From the NCBI RefSeq assembly GCF_008122205.1, contig NZ_PHNJ01000005.1, forward strand, positions 124,001 to 188,000: 64,000 bases of DNA. The letters run 5' to 3'. Positions 17,480-24,876 of the stretch are shown in pieces; position 1 is the stretch's first letter, and every line of letters begins with the position of its first letter. Made by a program: the position numbers and the translations under genes. Under the pieces are notes generated by a model, which saw only the letters and a list, made by a program, of their open reading frames with translations, searched no databases and had not been told where the DNA came from. This DNA comes from Natronococcus pandeyae (GTDB taxonomy: Archaea > Halobacteriota > Halobacteria > Halobacteriales > Natrialbaceae).

Positions 17480-18034
17480 ATGATGGCGACGACTCACGTG
17501 TTCGCTGGCCTCGCAGTCGTCGCTCCCGTCGCCGCCGTCGCCCCAGAGTTCGCCGCCCCGCTCGCCGTCGGCGCGATTGTCGGCGGTCTTGCACCGGATT
17601 TCGACCTCGTCCTCGAGCACCGGCGGAGCTTCCACTTTCCGGTCGTCGGTCTCCCGGTGGCTGCCCTCGCGGTCGGACTCGCCGTCCTCGCGACCTCGAG
17701 CGCGACCGCCACGCTCGCCGCCGTTGCCGTCGTCGCGTGGCTTCACGCCGCGAGCGACGCGCTCGGTGACGGGCCGGAGATGGATCCCTGGACCGACCCC
17801 GGCGATCGTGCGGTCTACGACCACGTCCGCGGCCGGTGGATTCGTCCCCGTCGGTGGATCCGCTACGACGGTGCACCCGAGGACGGCATCGCTGCGGTCG
17901 TGCTCGCAGTACCGCCACTCCTGGTTTTCGAGGGGTGGATCACCGCGCTGGTCGTCGGAGGCGTCGCCGTCTCGATCGTCTACGTCCTCCTTCGTCGTCG
18001 GCTGGTCGTGTGGCTGCCGGAGTGGCTCGAGTGA
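17480..18034 (+). CDS. membrane-bound metal-dependent hydrolase-like protein (YdjM/DUF457 family)
   Basis: A 184-residue membrane protein starting at ATG 17480 (ATG 17483 is an equal choice). Features are the opening MMATTHVFAGL, where His6 follows the initial strand, GGLAPDFDLVLEH (conserved Asp pair), and AWLHAASDALGD in a later helix. His and Asp spacing matches the DUF457/YdjM membrane-embedded metal-dependent hydrolase group. Four or five hydrophobic helices are visible. The biochemical reaction of this family is not well known. The upstream extension to 17441 is less likely, because this start leaves room for the divergent promoter. Confidence 0.72.
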   Translation: MMATTHVFAGLAVVAPVAAVAPEFAAPLAVGAIVGGLAPDFDLVLEHRRSFHFPVVGLPVAALAVGLAVLATSSATATLAAVAVVAWLHAASDALGDGPEMDPWTDPGDRAVYDHVRGRWIRPRRWIRYDGAPEDGIAAVVLAVPPLLVFEGWITALVVGGVAVSIVYVLLRRRLVVWLPEWLE

Positions 18035-18171
18035 GCGGGCGGCGGGGCCGAGCGGCCCCGGCGAGTTTGCAACGGCCGGCGAGTCCGCGACCGAACGAGT
18101 AAGGTGAGACGAGAGGTCGGCCTCGGCGGAAAGTCGGAACGCTGATACCATCCCTCGCAAAGCCCTTCGGT

Positions 18172-18636
18172 ATGGTTGATACGTTTCTCGCTCAGACGGC
18201 CCATCTCGTCTTCGCCGCGCTCTGGGCTGGTAGCGTCTTCTACGTCGCGTTCGTCGTCCTGCCGCTCGCCCGAGACGGCGCGTTCAACACGACGAAACCG
18301 CTCGAGGTGATCTCTAGCCGACTCACGACGATATCGCGCGTGAGCGCGCTCGTCTTGCTGCTCAGCGGCGGTCACCTCGCGGGGACGGGATACACCGCTG
18401 AGAGTCTCGTCGGGACGATCAACGGCCAACTCGTCCTGGTGATGGTCGCCCTCTGGCTCGTGCTGGCCGGCCTCGTCGAGATCGGTGCGAAGCGCTTCGA
18501 AACCGGGCTCAACGGCAAGAAGCTCCGGGAACCCGCGGCCAACGCGTTGCCGCTGTACCAGGCCGGAGCGGTCGTCGCCGTTCTGTTGCTCGTCGTCGGC
18601 GGTGCGGTCACGACCAACGTGACCGCGCTCATCTAG
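18172..18636 (+). CDS. CopD-like four-helix membrane protein
   Basis: A 154-residue integral membrane protein with four helices, at about 7-29, 57-75, 85-104 and 126-150. TAHLVFAALWAGSVFYVAFVV, where His10 and Trp17 are in the first helix, looks like the CopD/YlaN-type copper-resistance or haem-related membrane domain. A role in copper uptake or a b-type-cytochrome-like function is suggested by family resemblance only. A cupredoxin gene is 0.8 kb away. An unusually AT-rich region follows the stop. Confidence 0.65.
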   Translation: MVDTFLAQTAHLVFAALWAGSVFYVAFVVLPLARDGAFNTTKPLEVISSRLTTISRVSALVLLLSGGHLAGTGYTAESLVGTINGQLVLVMVALWLVLAGLVEIGAKRFETGLNGKKLREPAANALPLYQAGAVVAVLLLVVGGAVTTNVTALI

Positions 18637-18644
18637 CTTTCCGT

Positions 18645-18700
18645 GAATTTATTTCATTATTATAATTATTAGAAAACAACATTGTTACGAAAGATACTTA
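18645..18700 (+). promoter_or_regulatory. AT-rich promoter region before the 18724 gene
   Basis: This stretch (for example tcattattataattattag, then gatactta near 18693-18700) is far more AT-rich than anything around it. The element aagatactta is about 28 bases before the ATG at 18724, as expected for a TATA box of a leaderless transcript. Confidence 0.5.
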
Positions 18701-18723
18701 GTCAGTTACTGTAAGGTACTCTC

Positions 18724-19155
18724 ATGATGTTCAGGGGCAAGGGCATGGCCCTACCACTACTCGCGGTGGGGACGGCTGCGGCCGCCGGCTACATCCTCCG
18801 GTCTGAACGCTCGCGGAACTGCACGGCACGCTCGAAGGCGAACCTCGGCGCCAGAATCGTCGCGGAGGTTCCCGAGGGTGCGACCGTCATCGACGCCTCG
18901 ACCCGCCGACTCGCCGAGATTCCTGGCGCGCGAACGGCACTGGAACGTGCGATCCACAGCAACGCACGCGACGAGTGGGAACACGTGACGCTCGAACGCG
19001 ACGGTGCGTGGTCGATCGTCGACGCGATTCGCGACTCCCTGCCGTACTACAACGCCGATCAAGGCGAGTACAACGGCGTCTACGTCCAGTACGACGACCG
19101 CGTCATCGTCCTCGATGCGATCGGCTGGGCGCGACTCGAAGAGCCGATCCAGTAG
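18724..19155 (+). CDS. signal-anchored small protein, function unknown
   Basis: A 143-residue protein. Residues 8-24 form a hydrophobic N-terminal segment (ALPLLAVGTAAAAGYI), likely a membrane anchor, with a basic RSERSRN after it. The rest is soluble and mixed alpha/beta (PYYNADQGEYNGVYVQYDD around residue 102). No enzyme motif is apparent. Two ATGs sit at the start (18724 and 18727). A clear AT-rich promoter precedes it. It is separated from the Gnd gene by about 140 bases on the same strand. I do not recognise a family. Confidence 0.68.
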   Translation: MMFRGKGMALPLLAVGTAAAAGYILRSERSRNCTARSKANLGARIVAEVPEGATVIDASTRRLAEIPGARTALERAIHSNARDEWEHVTLERDGAWSIVDAIRDSLPYYNADQGEYNGVYVQYDDRVIVLDAIGWARLEEPIQ

Positions 19156-19293
19156 TTTCGGCGGCGAACGTCGTCTGTCCTCGTTTCTGTCTCGGCGTCG
19201 CAGGCAGCCGCGTTCTTGATTTCCCGTTTCGGCGACCGGCGGACTCCACGACGAATCACAACCACTACCTCACAGCCCTGCTCATCCACGGTC

Positions 19294-20196
19294 ATGCAAC
19301 TGGGCGTAATCGGACTCGGACGTATGGGACAGATCGTCGTCGACCGGGTTCTCGAGGCGGGCCACGACGTCATCGCCTTCGACCTCGATCCGGAAGCGGT
19401 CGCGACCGCCGCCGACGCGGGGGCCGAACCCGCGGAATCGGTCTCCGACCTCGCAGACCGACTCGGCGAGGAGAAACGTATCTGGCTGATGGTCCCTGCG
19501 GGTGACGCGGTCGACGCGACGCTCGAGGACCTCGATCCACACCTCGATAGCGAGGACGTCGTCGTCGACGGCGGCAACTCCTACTTCGAAGATTCCGTCC
19601 GCCGAGCGGAAGTCTGCTCCGCAGCGTATCTCGACTGCGGGACCTCGGGCGGCCCGGCAGGTGCGGAACTCGGCTTCTCGCTCATGGTCGGCGGTCCCGA
19701 GTGGGCCTACGAGGAACTGACACCCGTCTTCGACGCCGTCGCGACCGGCCCCGACGGACACGAACACATGGGCGAGGCGGGCTCGGGCCACTACGTCAAG
19801 ATGGTCCACAACGGCGTCGAGTACGCGCTCATGCAGACCTACGGCGAGGGGTTCGAGTTGCTCCACGAAGGGCGGTACGATCTCGACCTCGAGAACGTGG
19901 CGTCGGTCTGGAACAACGGCGCGGTGATCCGCTCGTGGCTGCTCGAACTCTGCGAGGAGGCGTTCCGCGAGGAGGGGACGGATCTCGGCACCGTCGCAGA
20001 CCGCATCGAGGGCGGTTCGACGGGCACCTGGACCGTCCAGGAGGGGCTCGAGCAGGAAGTGCCGCTGCCGTTGATCTACACCGCACTCGTCGAACGGTTC
20101 GGCTCGAGGGCCGACGATGGGCGCTTCTCGCGGCGACTGGCGAACCGTCTTCGATACGGTTTCGGCCGCCACGAGGTGCCGCGTCGAGAGGACTGA
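19294..20196 (+). CDS. gnd: 6-phosphogluconate dehydrogenase, decarboxylating (short NAD-type)
   Basis: A 300-residue enzyme that oxidises 6-phosphogluconate to ribulose 5-phosphate and carbon dioxide in the cytoplasm. The N-terminal Rossmann motif GLGRMG is at residues 7-12. DGGNSYFEDSVRRAE (92-106), TSGGPAGAELGFSLMVGG (117-134) and the catalytic GHYVKMVHNGVEYALM (Lys169, Asn173) are visible. The short length (the long NADP form is about 470) fits the GndA-like NAD type used for the haloarchaeal oxidative pentose pathway. The start is ATG 19294; an in-frame upstream start would add a basic, non-protein-like leader. Confidence 0.93.
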   Translation: MQLGVIGLGRMGQIVVDRVLEAGHDVIAFDLDPEAVATAADAGAEPAESVSDLADRLGEEKRIWLMVPAGDAVDATLEDLDPHLDSEDVVVDGGNSYFEDSVRRAEVCSAAYLDCGTSGGPAGAELGFSLMVGGPEWAYEELTPVFDAVATGPDGHEHMGEAGSGHYVKMVHNGVEYALMQTYGEGFELLHEGRYDLDLENVASVWNNGAVIRSWLLELCEEAFREEGTDLGTVADRIEGGSTGTWTVQEGLEQEVPLPLIYTALVERFGSRADDGRFSRRLANRLRYGFGRHEVPRRED

Positions 20197-20373
20197 AACG
20201 CTGCTCACGCGCTGGCGTACAGCGGTCCGTCTCCACTGCGAGAACCCTGACACCGGCCGATTCCCGTGGGTTACGCTCGCTCGAGATCCGGTACGTGACA
20301 CTCATTTCCTCCGTCGGTTCTCGGCCGAAATCTTGGGTCATTTTCTTTACTCCTGCCCTGCTCACCACTAGTA

Positions 20374-20688
20374 GTGAACTCGCAATCACCGACGACGAGG
20401 GTAACCGAAGCGGAGGATCGGCAACCGAGTACGGCGATTATCGACCTGGTTGCTCGCGTCGACGGCGTCGACCCGGTCACACTCGACCCGCTATACAACG
20501 CGATCGATCCGGACAAACTCGATTCGATCTGTAACTCGAGTTCCGGGTTCCAGCAGCTGTCGTTCTCCTACGAAGGCCGGACGGTCACCGTCGAGGCAGT
20601 CGACGAGGGCATCGATATTTCGCTTGCAGAGGCGGAGTATCTGGGCACCGACGCATCGAGCACCGCCGATGCCGAGTCGTCGCTGTAA
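20374..20688 (+). CDS. HalOD1-type output domain protein
   Basis: A 104-residue soluble protein that uses a GTG start at 20374. Residues about 17-90 look like the HalOD1 output domain: STAIIDLVARVDGVDPVTLD, then LYNAIDPDKLDSI, and FSYEGRTVTVEAVDEG. Such proteins occur beside signal-transduction genes in haloarchaea; the molecular role is not established. It precedes the tRNA gene by about 90 bases and is on the same strand. The high GC of the third positions supports coding. Confidence 0.8.
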   Translation: MNSQSPTTRVTEAEDRQPSTAIIDLVARVDGVDPVTLDPLYNAIDPDKLDSICNSSSGFQQLSFSYEGRTVTVEAVDEGIDISLAEAEYLGTDASSTADAESSL

Positions 20689-20780
20689 CTCGTGTAGTAT
20701 CTGGTGGTATTGAACGGTGGTCGGTGTGCGTCGATGAAAGAGAACCGTTATACGATCGGTCAGACTAGGTTCGTTCTCGA

Positions 20781-20853
20781 GGGCGCGTAGCTCAGTGGAC
20801 AGAGTTCTTGGTTCCGGACCAAGATGTCGCGGGTTCAAATCCCGTCGCGCCCG
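20781..20853 (+). tRNA. tRNA-Arg (anticodon CCG)
   Basis: A complete cloverleaf fits. Acceptor stem GGGCGCG (20781-20787) pairs with CGCGCCC (20846-20852) and G20853 is the discriminator. The anticodon arm is CTTGG-TTCCGGA-CCAAG, so the anticodon is CCG, decoding the Arg codon CGG. The T arm has GCGGG-TTCAAAT-CCCGT. No intron is present, and CCA is not encoded. CGG is one of several Arg codons used in this GC-rich genome. Confidence 0.93.
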
Positions 20854-21161
20854 CTATTCTGTGCGAACGACAGTGAGCACGAATAGCGAACCGCGCGGGA
20901 TTTGAACTAGATCGAGGTTCTGCGCGAAGCGCAGGTTCTCGAGCGTAGTTCACAATCCCGTCGCGCCTGTTCGCTCGCTCCGCTCGCCTCACGCCCGCTC
21001 GGTTCGTTTCGCTCGTCTCACAAACGCGCCGCGTTCGCTCACCCCCGTCACGCCTCCGTTCCCGAGTCTTCTCGAGCCTCCCGTTCCCTCGAGCCGTCGA
21101 ACCAACGGTCGTCGAGTGACGGGTAAAGCTTCAATCCGCTCGAGGGTGTGTTTCTGGTGCC
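20854..21161. other. intergenic region with tRNA-derived hairpin
   Basis: About 308 bases without a gene. It holds the long imperfect hairpin described separately (20893-20967), then a GC-rich run with repeated cgctcg/cgttcg motifs (20968-21060). No coding capacity was recognised here. Confidence 0.5.
20893..20967. repeat. long imperfect hairpin containing tRNA-Arg 3' end copies
   Basis: The left arm begins CGGGATTTGAAC (20896), the reverse complement of the tRNA T-arm, and the right arm ends in GTTCACAATCCCGTCGCGCC, a near-direct copy of the tRNA-Arg 3' end (TTCAAATCCCGTCGCGCCC). With the inner stem CTGCGC-GAA-GCGCAG the whole region folds as an imperfect hairpin of about 75 bases. It may be an integration remnant or a dispersed palindrome associated with tRNA genes. 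Confidence 0.65.
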
Positions 21162-21242
21162 ATGAGCGAAATCACTCGACGCGGCGACGCAGGAACTTCG
21201 CTGTCGAACGCGAGGAACGCTCGAACGGAGGGGCCAGTATGA
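21162..21242 (+). CDS. possible 26-codon upstream ORF
   Basis: ATG 21162 opens a 26-residue frame (MSEITRRGDAGTSLSNARNA, then RTEGPV) ending at TGA 21240-21242. The stop overlaps the start of the next small ORF in an ATGA arrangement. The composition is Arg/Asn/Ser rich. Whether it is expressed is unknown, but the 4-base overlap together with a strong Shine-Dalgarno for the next ORF suggests an operon-like pair. Confidence 0.35.
   Translation: MSEITRRGDAGTSLSNARNARTEGPV
21227..21233 (+). promoter_or_regulatory. ribosome-binding site GGAGGGG for the acidic small ORF
   Basis: GGAGGGG lies about five bases before ATG 21239, inside the upstream ORF. A strong Shine-Dalgarno is uncommon for leaderless first genes in haloarchaea, which supports initiation at 21239 as a second cistron. 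Confidence 0.55.
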
Positions 21243-21358
21243 CCGAAGACGAGGAGGAGAAGAACGAGACCATCCCTGAAGACGAAGAGCGCCAGGACGA
21301 AACCGACGCGGAGCCGTCGGACGACGAGCGCGACGACGACAGCGGCCCTTCGGGCTAG
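21239..21358 (+). CDS. 39-residue highly acidic small protein
   Basis: ATG 21239 opens a 39-residue protein made mostly of Glu, Asp, Ser, Thr and Pro (TEDEEEKNETIPEDEERQDE). It ends at TAG 21356-21358 with GPSG. It is preceded by a strong GGAGGGG and overlaps the upstream 26-codon ORF by four bases. It has no hydrophobic core, so it is probably intrinsically disordered, perhaps binding a basic partner. I do not recognise it. The frame is open for 41 further codons upstream, but no good start exists there. Confidence 0.5.
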   Translation: MTEDEEEKNETIPEDEERQDETDAEPSDDERDDDSGPSG

Positions 21359-21509
21359 GCGGGGGTCGGCGTAGGACAGCGCGACGGAACTGCCGACCAC
21401 TTTCTCCCGGCTCGAGACGCCTGTCGAGAGGTATCGAATCAACGCTTCAATCGCCGCTCGACGGAGCGGGATCGAGGGATACTATACGCCTCCCTGGTGA
21501 TTCGCCTGC

Positions 21510-23231
21510 ATGACCGACCGCGAGTGGTGGAAAGAGGCAGTCGTCTATCAGATCTACCCGCGAAGTTTCAACGACTCGACCGGCGACGGGATCGGAGACA
21601 TCCCCGGCATCGTCGAGAAGGTCGACTACCTCGAGGCCCTCGGGGTCGACGTCGTCTGGCTGAACCCGGTCTACGAGTCGCCGATGGAAGACAACGGGTA
21701 CGACATCGCCGACTACCGCGCCATCCACCCGCAGTTCGGGACGATGGACGACTGGGAACGCCTGCTCGAGGAGCTCCACGACCGCGACATGCGCCTGATC
21801 ATGGACCTGGTCGTCAACCACACCTCCGATCGCCACGAGTGGTTCGTCCGCTCGCGCGAGGGCGACGAGGAGTACGCGGACCACTACGTCTGGCGCCCTG
21901 GAGACGGGGGCACGGGCGGAGAGGGGACCTCGAGTTCGGAATCGACCTCGAGCGCCCAGTCGAACCCGCCGAACAACTGGGAGTCGTTCTTCGGCGGGTC
22001 CGCCTGGCGGTACGACCACGAGCGCGAGGCGTACTTCCTCCACCTCTACGACGAGAGCCAGCCCGATCTCAACTGGGACGAGCCGGCGGTTCGCGAAGAT
22101 GTCTACGAGATGATGAGCTGGTGGCTCGAGAAGGGGATCGACGGCTTCCGGATGGACGTCATCAACCTGATCTCCAAACCCGAGGGGCTTCCGGACGGCG
22201 ACCCCGACGCGAGTGGGCTCCCGGTCGGCGCGGAGCAGTACGTCAACGGACCCGACCTCGAGGCGTACCTGTCGGAGATGTACGAGAACGCGCTCGCCGA
22301 CTACGACGCGATGACCGTTGGGGAGACGGTCGGAATGGAAGCCGAGGAGGCGCCGCGGTATATCGGCGACGAGCGGGCGCTCAACATGGCGATCCACTTC
22401 GAGCACGTGAACGTCGACCGGGGCGAGGGCGGCAAGTACGATCCGGTCGACCTGGACCTGGTCGAACTCAAGCAGATCTTCACGCGCTGGCAGAACGCAC
22501 TCGCCGAGGAGGGCTGGAACTGTCTCTACTTCAGCAACCACGACCAGCCCCGCACCGTCTCCCGGTTCGGCGACGACGGCGAGTACCGCGAGGAGTCCGC
22601 CACGATGCTCGCGACGGTGCTCTGTACGCTCCAGGGAACCCCGTTCGTCTACCAGGGCCAGGAGATCGGGATGACGAACACGACCTTCGAGGACCGATCG
22701 GACGTCGAGGACGTCTGGGCGCAGAACTTCGTGGACGAAGCCCTCGCTTCCGGGGAGTACGACTCCTTCGAGGAGGTTCGACCGCTGCTCGAGGAGTGTT
22801 CCCGGGACAACGCTCGAACCCCAATGCAGTGGTCGGACGGGCCCAACGCCGGCTTCACCGAGGGCGAGCCCTGGATCGACGTCGCGGACGACGCCGACGA
22901 GATCACCGTCGAGGCGGCCCGCGCCGACCCGGACTCGATCTGGCACTACTACCGCGACCTGTTCGCGCTCCGCGACGACCACGAGACGCTCGTCTACGGC
23001 GAGTACGAACTCCTCCTGCCCGACCATCCCGAGGTGTTCGCCTACGAGCGCACGCTCGAGGACGAGCGACTGCTCGTCGTCTGTAACTTCTTCGACGGCG
23101 AACCCGGAGTCGACCTTCCGCTCGAGGCGACGGCTGCGGACCGCCTGATCGGCAACTACGAGACGGAGCCCACGCTCGGCGAGACGGTCGAACTCCGGCC
23201 GTACGAGGCGTGCGTCTACCGACTCTCGTAA
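21510..23231 (+). CDS. GH13 alpha-glucosidase (oligo-1,6-glucosidase type)
   Basis: A 573-residue cytoplasmic glycoside hydrolase of family GH13. The opening WWKEAVVYQIYPRSFNDSTG is typical. The GH13 regions are DLVVNHTSD (from residue 99), GFRMDVINL (nucleophile Asp216), TVGETVG (acid/base Glu272) and SNHDQPR (Asp345). Length fits the oligo-1,6-glucosidase/alpha-glucosidase group. A Gly/Ser-rich insertion of about 20 residues (131-150) lies in domain B. It would cleave alpha-linked glucose oligomers such as isomaltose or maltose. Its 3' end overlaps the convergent aminotransferase by 16 bases. Confidence 0.93.
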   Translation: MTDREWWKEAVVYQIYPRSFNDSTGDGIGDIPGIVEKVDYLEALGVDVVWLNPVYESPMEDNGYDIADYRAIHPQFGTMDDWERLLEELHDRDMRLIMDLVVNHTSDRHEWFVRSREGDEEYADHYVWRPGDGGTGGEGTSSSESTSSAQSNPPNNWESFFGGSAWRYDHEREAYFLHLYDESQPDLNWDEPAVREDVYEMMSWWLEKGIDGFRMDVINLISKPEGLPDGDPDASGLPVGAEQYVNGPDLEAYLSEMYENALADYDAMTVGETVGMEAEEAPRYIGDERALNMAIHFEHVNVDRGEGGKYDPVDLDLVELKQIFTRWQNALAEEGWNCLYFSNHDQPRTVSRFGDDGEYREESATMLATVLCTLQGTPFVYQGQEIGMTNTTFEDRSDVEDVWAQNFVDEALASGEYDSFEEVRPLLEECSRDNARTPMQWSDGPNAGFTEGEPWIDVADDADEITVEAARADPDSIWHYYRDLFALRDDHETLVYGEYELLLPDHPEVFAYERTLEDERLLVVCNFFDGEPGVDLPLEATAADRLIGNYETEPTLGETVELRPYEACVYRLS

Positions 23232-24412
23232 GCGTTCGCTACCGGTTCGCCGCCCTCCGATACGCCCGGATCTGGTTCTTCCTCTCGAATCGCGCTGACG
23301 ACTCGCTCGCCGACGTGTTTCGCGTCTTCGGGCGACATGTCCCTGTGGATCGGGAGACAGATGTGCCGGCTCATCGCCGCCTCCGCGTTGGGGGCGACGC
23401 CGTCGGTGTCGCACCGCTCGGTCACGAACGGCTGGCGGTGCAGCGGCGGATCGTACGCGAAGTCGACCGTGATCCCCTCCTCCTCGAGGCGGTCCCGGAT
23501 CCGGGTTCGGTCCAGGCCGTCCTCGAGTGCGACGGGGTACCGCCAGTAACTCGAGCGGACGTTCGACGGCGGCGAGACCGGCCGGGCGACCCCCTCCGCG
23601 GCGAGTTCGGCGAGGACGTCGTCGTAGACCAGGGCAATCTCGTTGCGGTGGTCGACGAACTCGTCGACGTGCTCGAGTTGACTGCGGCCGAGCACGGCCG
23701 CGAGTTCGGACAGCCGGTAGTTGCTCCCCAGGAACTCGAAGCGCGAGTACTCCGTTTCCGGATCGAGTCCTCGATTCCGGATCGCTGCCGCCTCCCTGGC
23801 GAACTCGTCGTCGTCCGTCAGGATCATTCCGCCCTCGCCGGTCGTCATCACCTTGGTCGCGTAAAAGGAGAAACACGCCACGTGGCCCATGCTTCCGGCC
23901 GGTCTGTCGTCGAGTTCGGCGCCGTGTGCGTGCGAGCAGTCCTCGATCAGGACGGCGTCGTGTTCCTCGCAGAGCGCCCGCAGTTCCGGCGTTCGCTCGC
24001 AGACGTTACCGGCGAAGTGAACGACGACGACCGCGGCGGTGTCGTCGCCGATCCGCTCTTCGACCGACTCGAGCGAGATGTTGTGGTCGGAGGGGTCGAT
24101 GTCCGCGAACCGAAGTTCGCCGCCGGTCGACAGCACCGACGAGCCGTTCGCGGCGAACGTCTGGGGCGGGACGATCACCTCCTCGCCGCGGACGTCGAGC
24201 GTCCGGAACACCGTCTCCAGGGCGGACGTACACGAGTTCGTCACGATCCCGTGGTCGCGGCCGACGTAGTCGGCGAACTCGCGTTCGAACGCCGAGCAGT
24301 GGTCACCCATCGTCAGCCGCGCCTCGCCGTCGAGCATCTGCTCGATCTCCGTCAGCACCCACTCTTTGTCCGGGAACGTGCCGCCCGTCGCGATCGTGTA
24401 CTCGTCCGTCAT
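23216..24412 (-). CDS. DegT/DnrJ/EryC1/StrS sugar aminotransferase
   Basis: A 398-residue PLP-dependent aminotransferase. TNSCTSALETVFRTL (about 58-72), VPPQTFAANGSSV (81-93), IEDCSHAHGA (Asp158) and FSFYATKVMTTGEGGMI with the PLP Lys187 are the family marks. It would aminate a keto sugar bound to a nucleotide, for cell-surface glycan or secondary metabolite formation. No other sugar-nucleotide gene sits beside it. The chosen start is ATG 24412 (MTDEYTIATGG). Upstream codons in the same frame look non-coding. Confidence 0.87.
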   Translation of the reverse strand: MTDEYTIATGGTFPDKEWVLTEIEQMLDGEARLTMGDHCSAFEREFADYVGRDHGIVTNSCTSALETVFRTLDVRGEEVIVPPQTFAANGSSVLSTGGELRFADIDPSDHNISLESVEERIGDDTAAVVVVHFAGNVCERTPELRALCEEHDAVLIEDCSHAHGAELDDRPAGSMGHVACFSFYATKVMTTGEGGMILTDDDEFAREAAAIRNRGLDPETEYSRFEFLGSNYRLSELAAVLGRSQLEHVDEFVDHRNEIALVYDDVLAELAAEGVARPVSPPSNVRSSYWRYPVALEDGLDRTRIRDRLEEEGITVDFAYDPPLHRQPFVTERCDTDGVAPNAEAAMSRHICLPIHRDMSPEDAKHVGERVVSAIREEEPDPGVSEGGEPVANAYESR

Positions 24413-24876
24413 GGTCGTTCGGGCATCCGGTCGCTCGCTCGAGGGCCCGATCCGCCGGCTGTCGCAGTAGCGTACGGCGCGGGACCGACCGCGCGCGCTC
24501 TCCGTCGGCGTCTCCCGCCGTTGTACCTGGCTGTTCGCATGGCTCGTCGTGACACTCACGGTCTCATAAGTAGCCGCCGTGAAACGTTCGATAGCGTACT
24601 GTTTCTCGAGTGAACTTCCCCGGTAGCGACCGGTTGAGAGAGGACCGTTCGCCTCGAAACGGGTGCCTACCGCTGTTACTGATGCTGGACGTCGTACTGT
24701 TGTTGGTGCTGGATGCCGTAGCGCTGCTGGTAGACTCTCGCCGGCGTAGCGGTTCCCGTTCCCGAAACCGGACGCGACGAACTGCGGAGACGAGTTCGAG
24801 ATCCGACAGGGACTCGCCGAGCGATCGCTACGGAGCGTCTACCGAGAGTCCGGCGCGGCCGCCGTCCCGTTCACCG
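24413..24876. other. 464-bp region without a clear gene
   Basis: This lies upstream of the minus-strand aminotransferase and downstream of the minus-strand PD-(D/E)XK-like gene. It has an imperfect direct repeat with a period of about 27 bases near 24680-24733 (ctgatgctggacgtc, then gtgctggatgccgta) that gives Leu-rich or Gln-rich frames but no plausible start. The rest shows no ORF with protein-like composition. The aminotransferase promoter is presumably near 24440-24560. Confidence 0.45.

Noticed and set aside
20781-21161. Provirus or integrated element at the tRNA-Arg
   Set aside because: No integrase, excisionase or phage-like gene is in the window; only the tRNA-derived hairpin is visible, which does not prove integration.
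23216-23231. Overlap of the GH13 and aminotransferase genes as a sign of error
   Set aside because: A convergent overlap of 16 bases is compatible with both intact reading frames, and both proteins end normally, so no error is implied.
24680-24750. Gln-rich or Leu-rich peptide in an imperfect 27-base repeat
   Set aside because: The minus-strand frame that reads YQQRYGIQHQQQYDVQHQ has no start codon before it and a stop close upstream, so it is not a gene.
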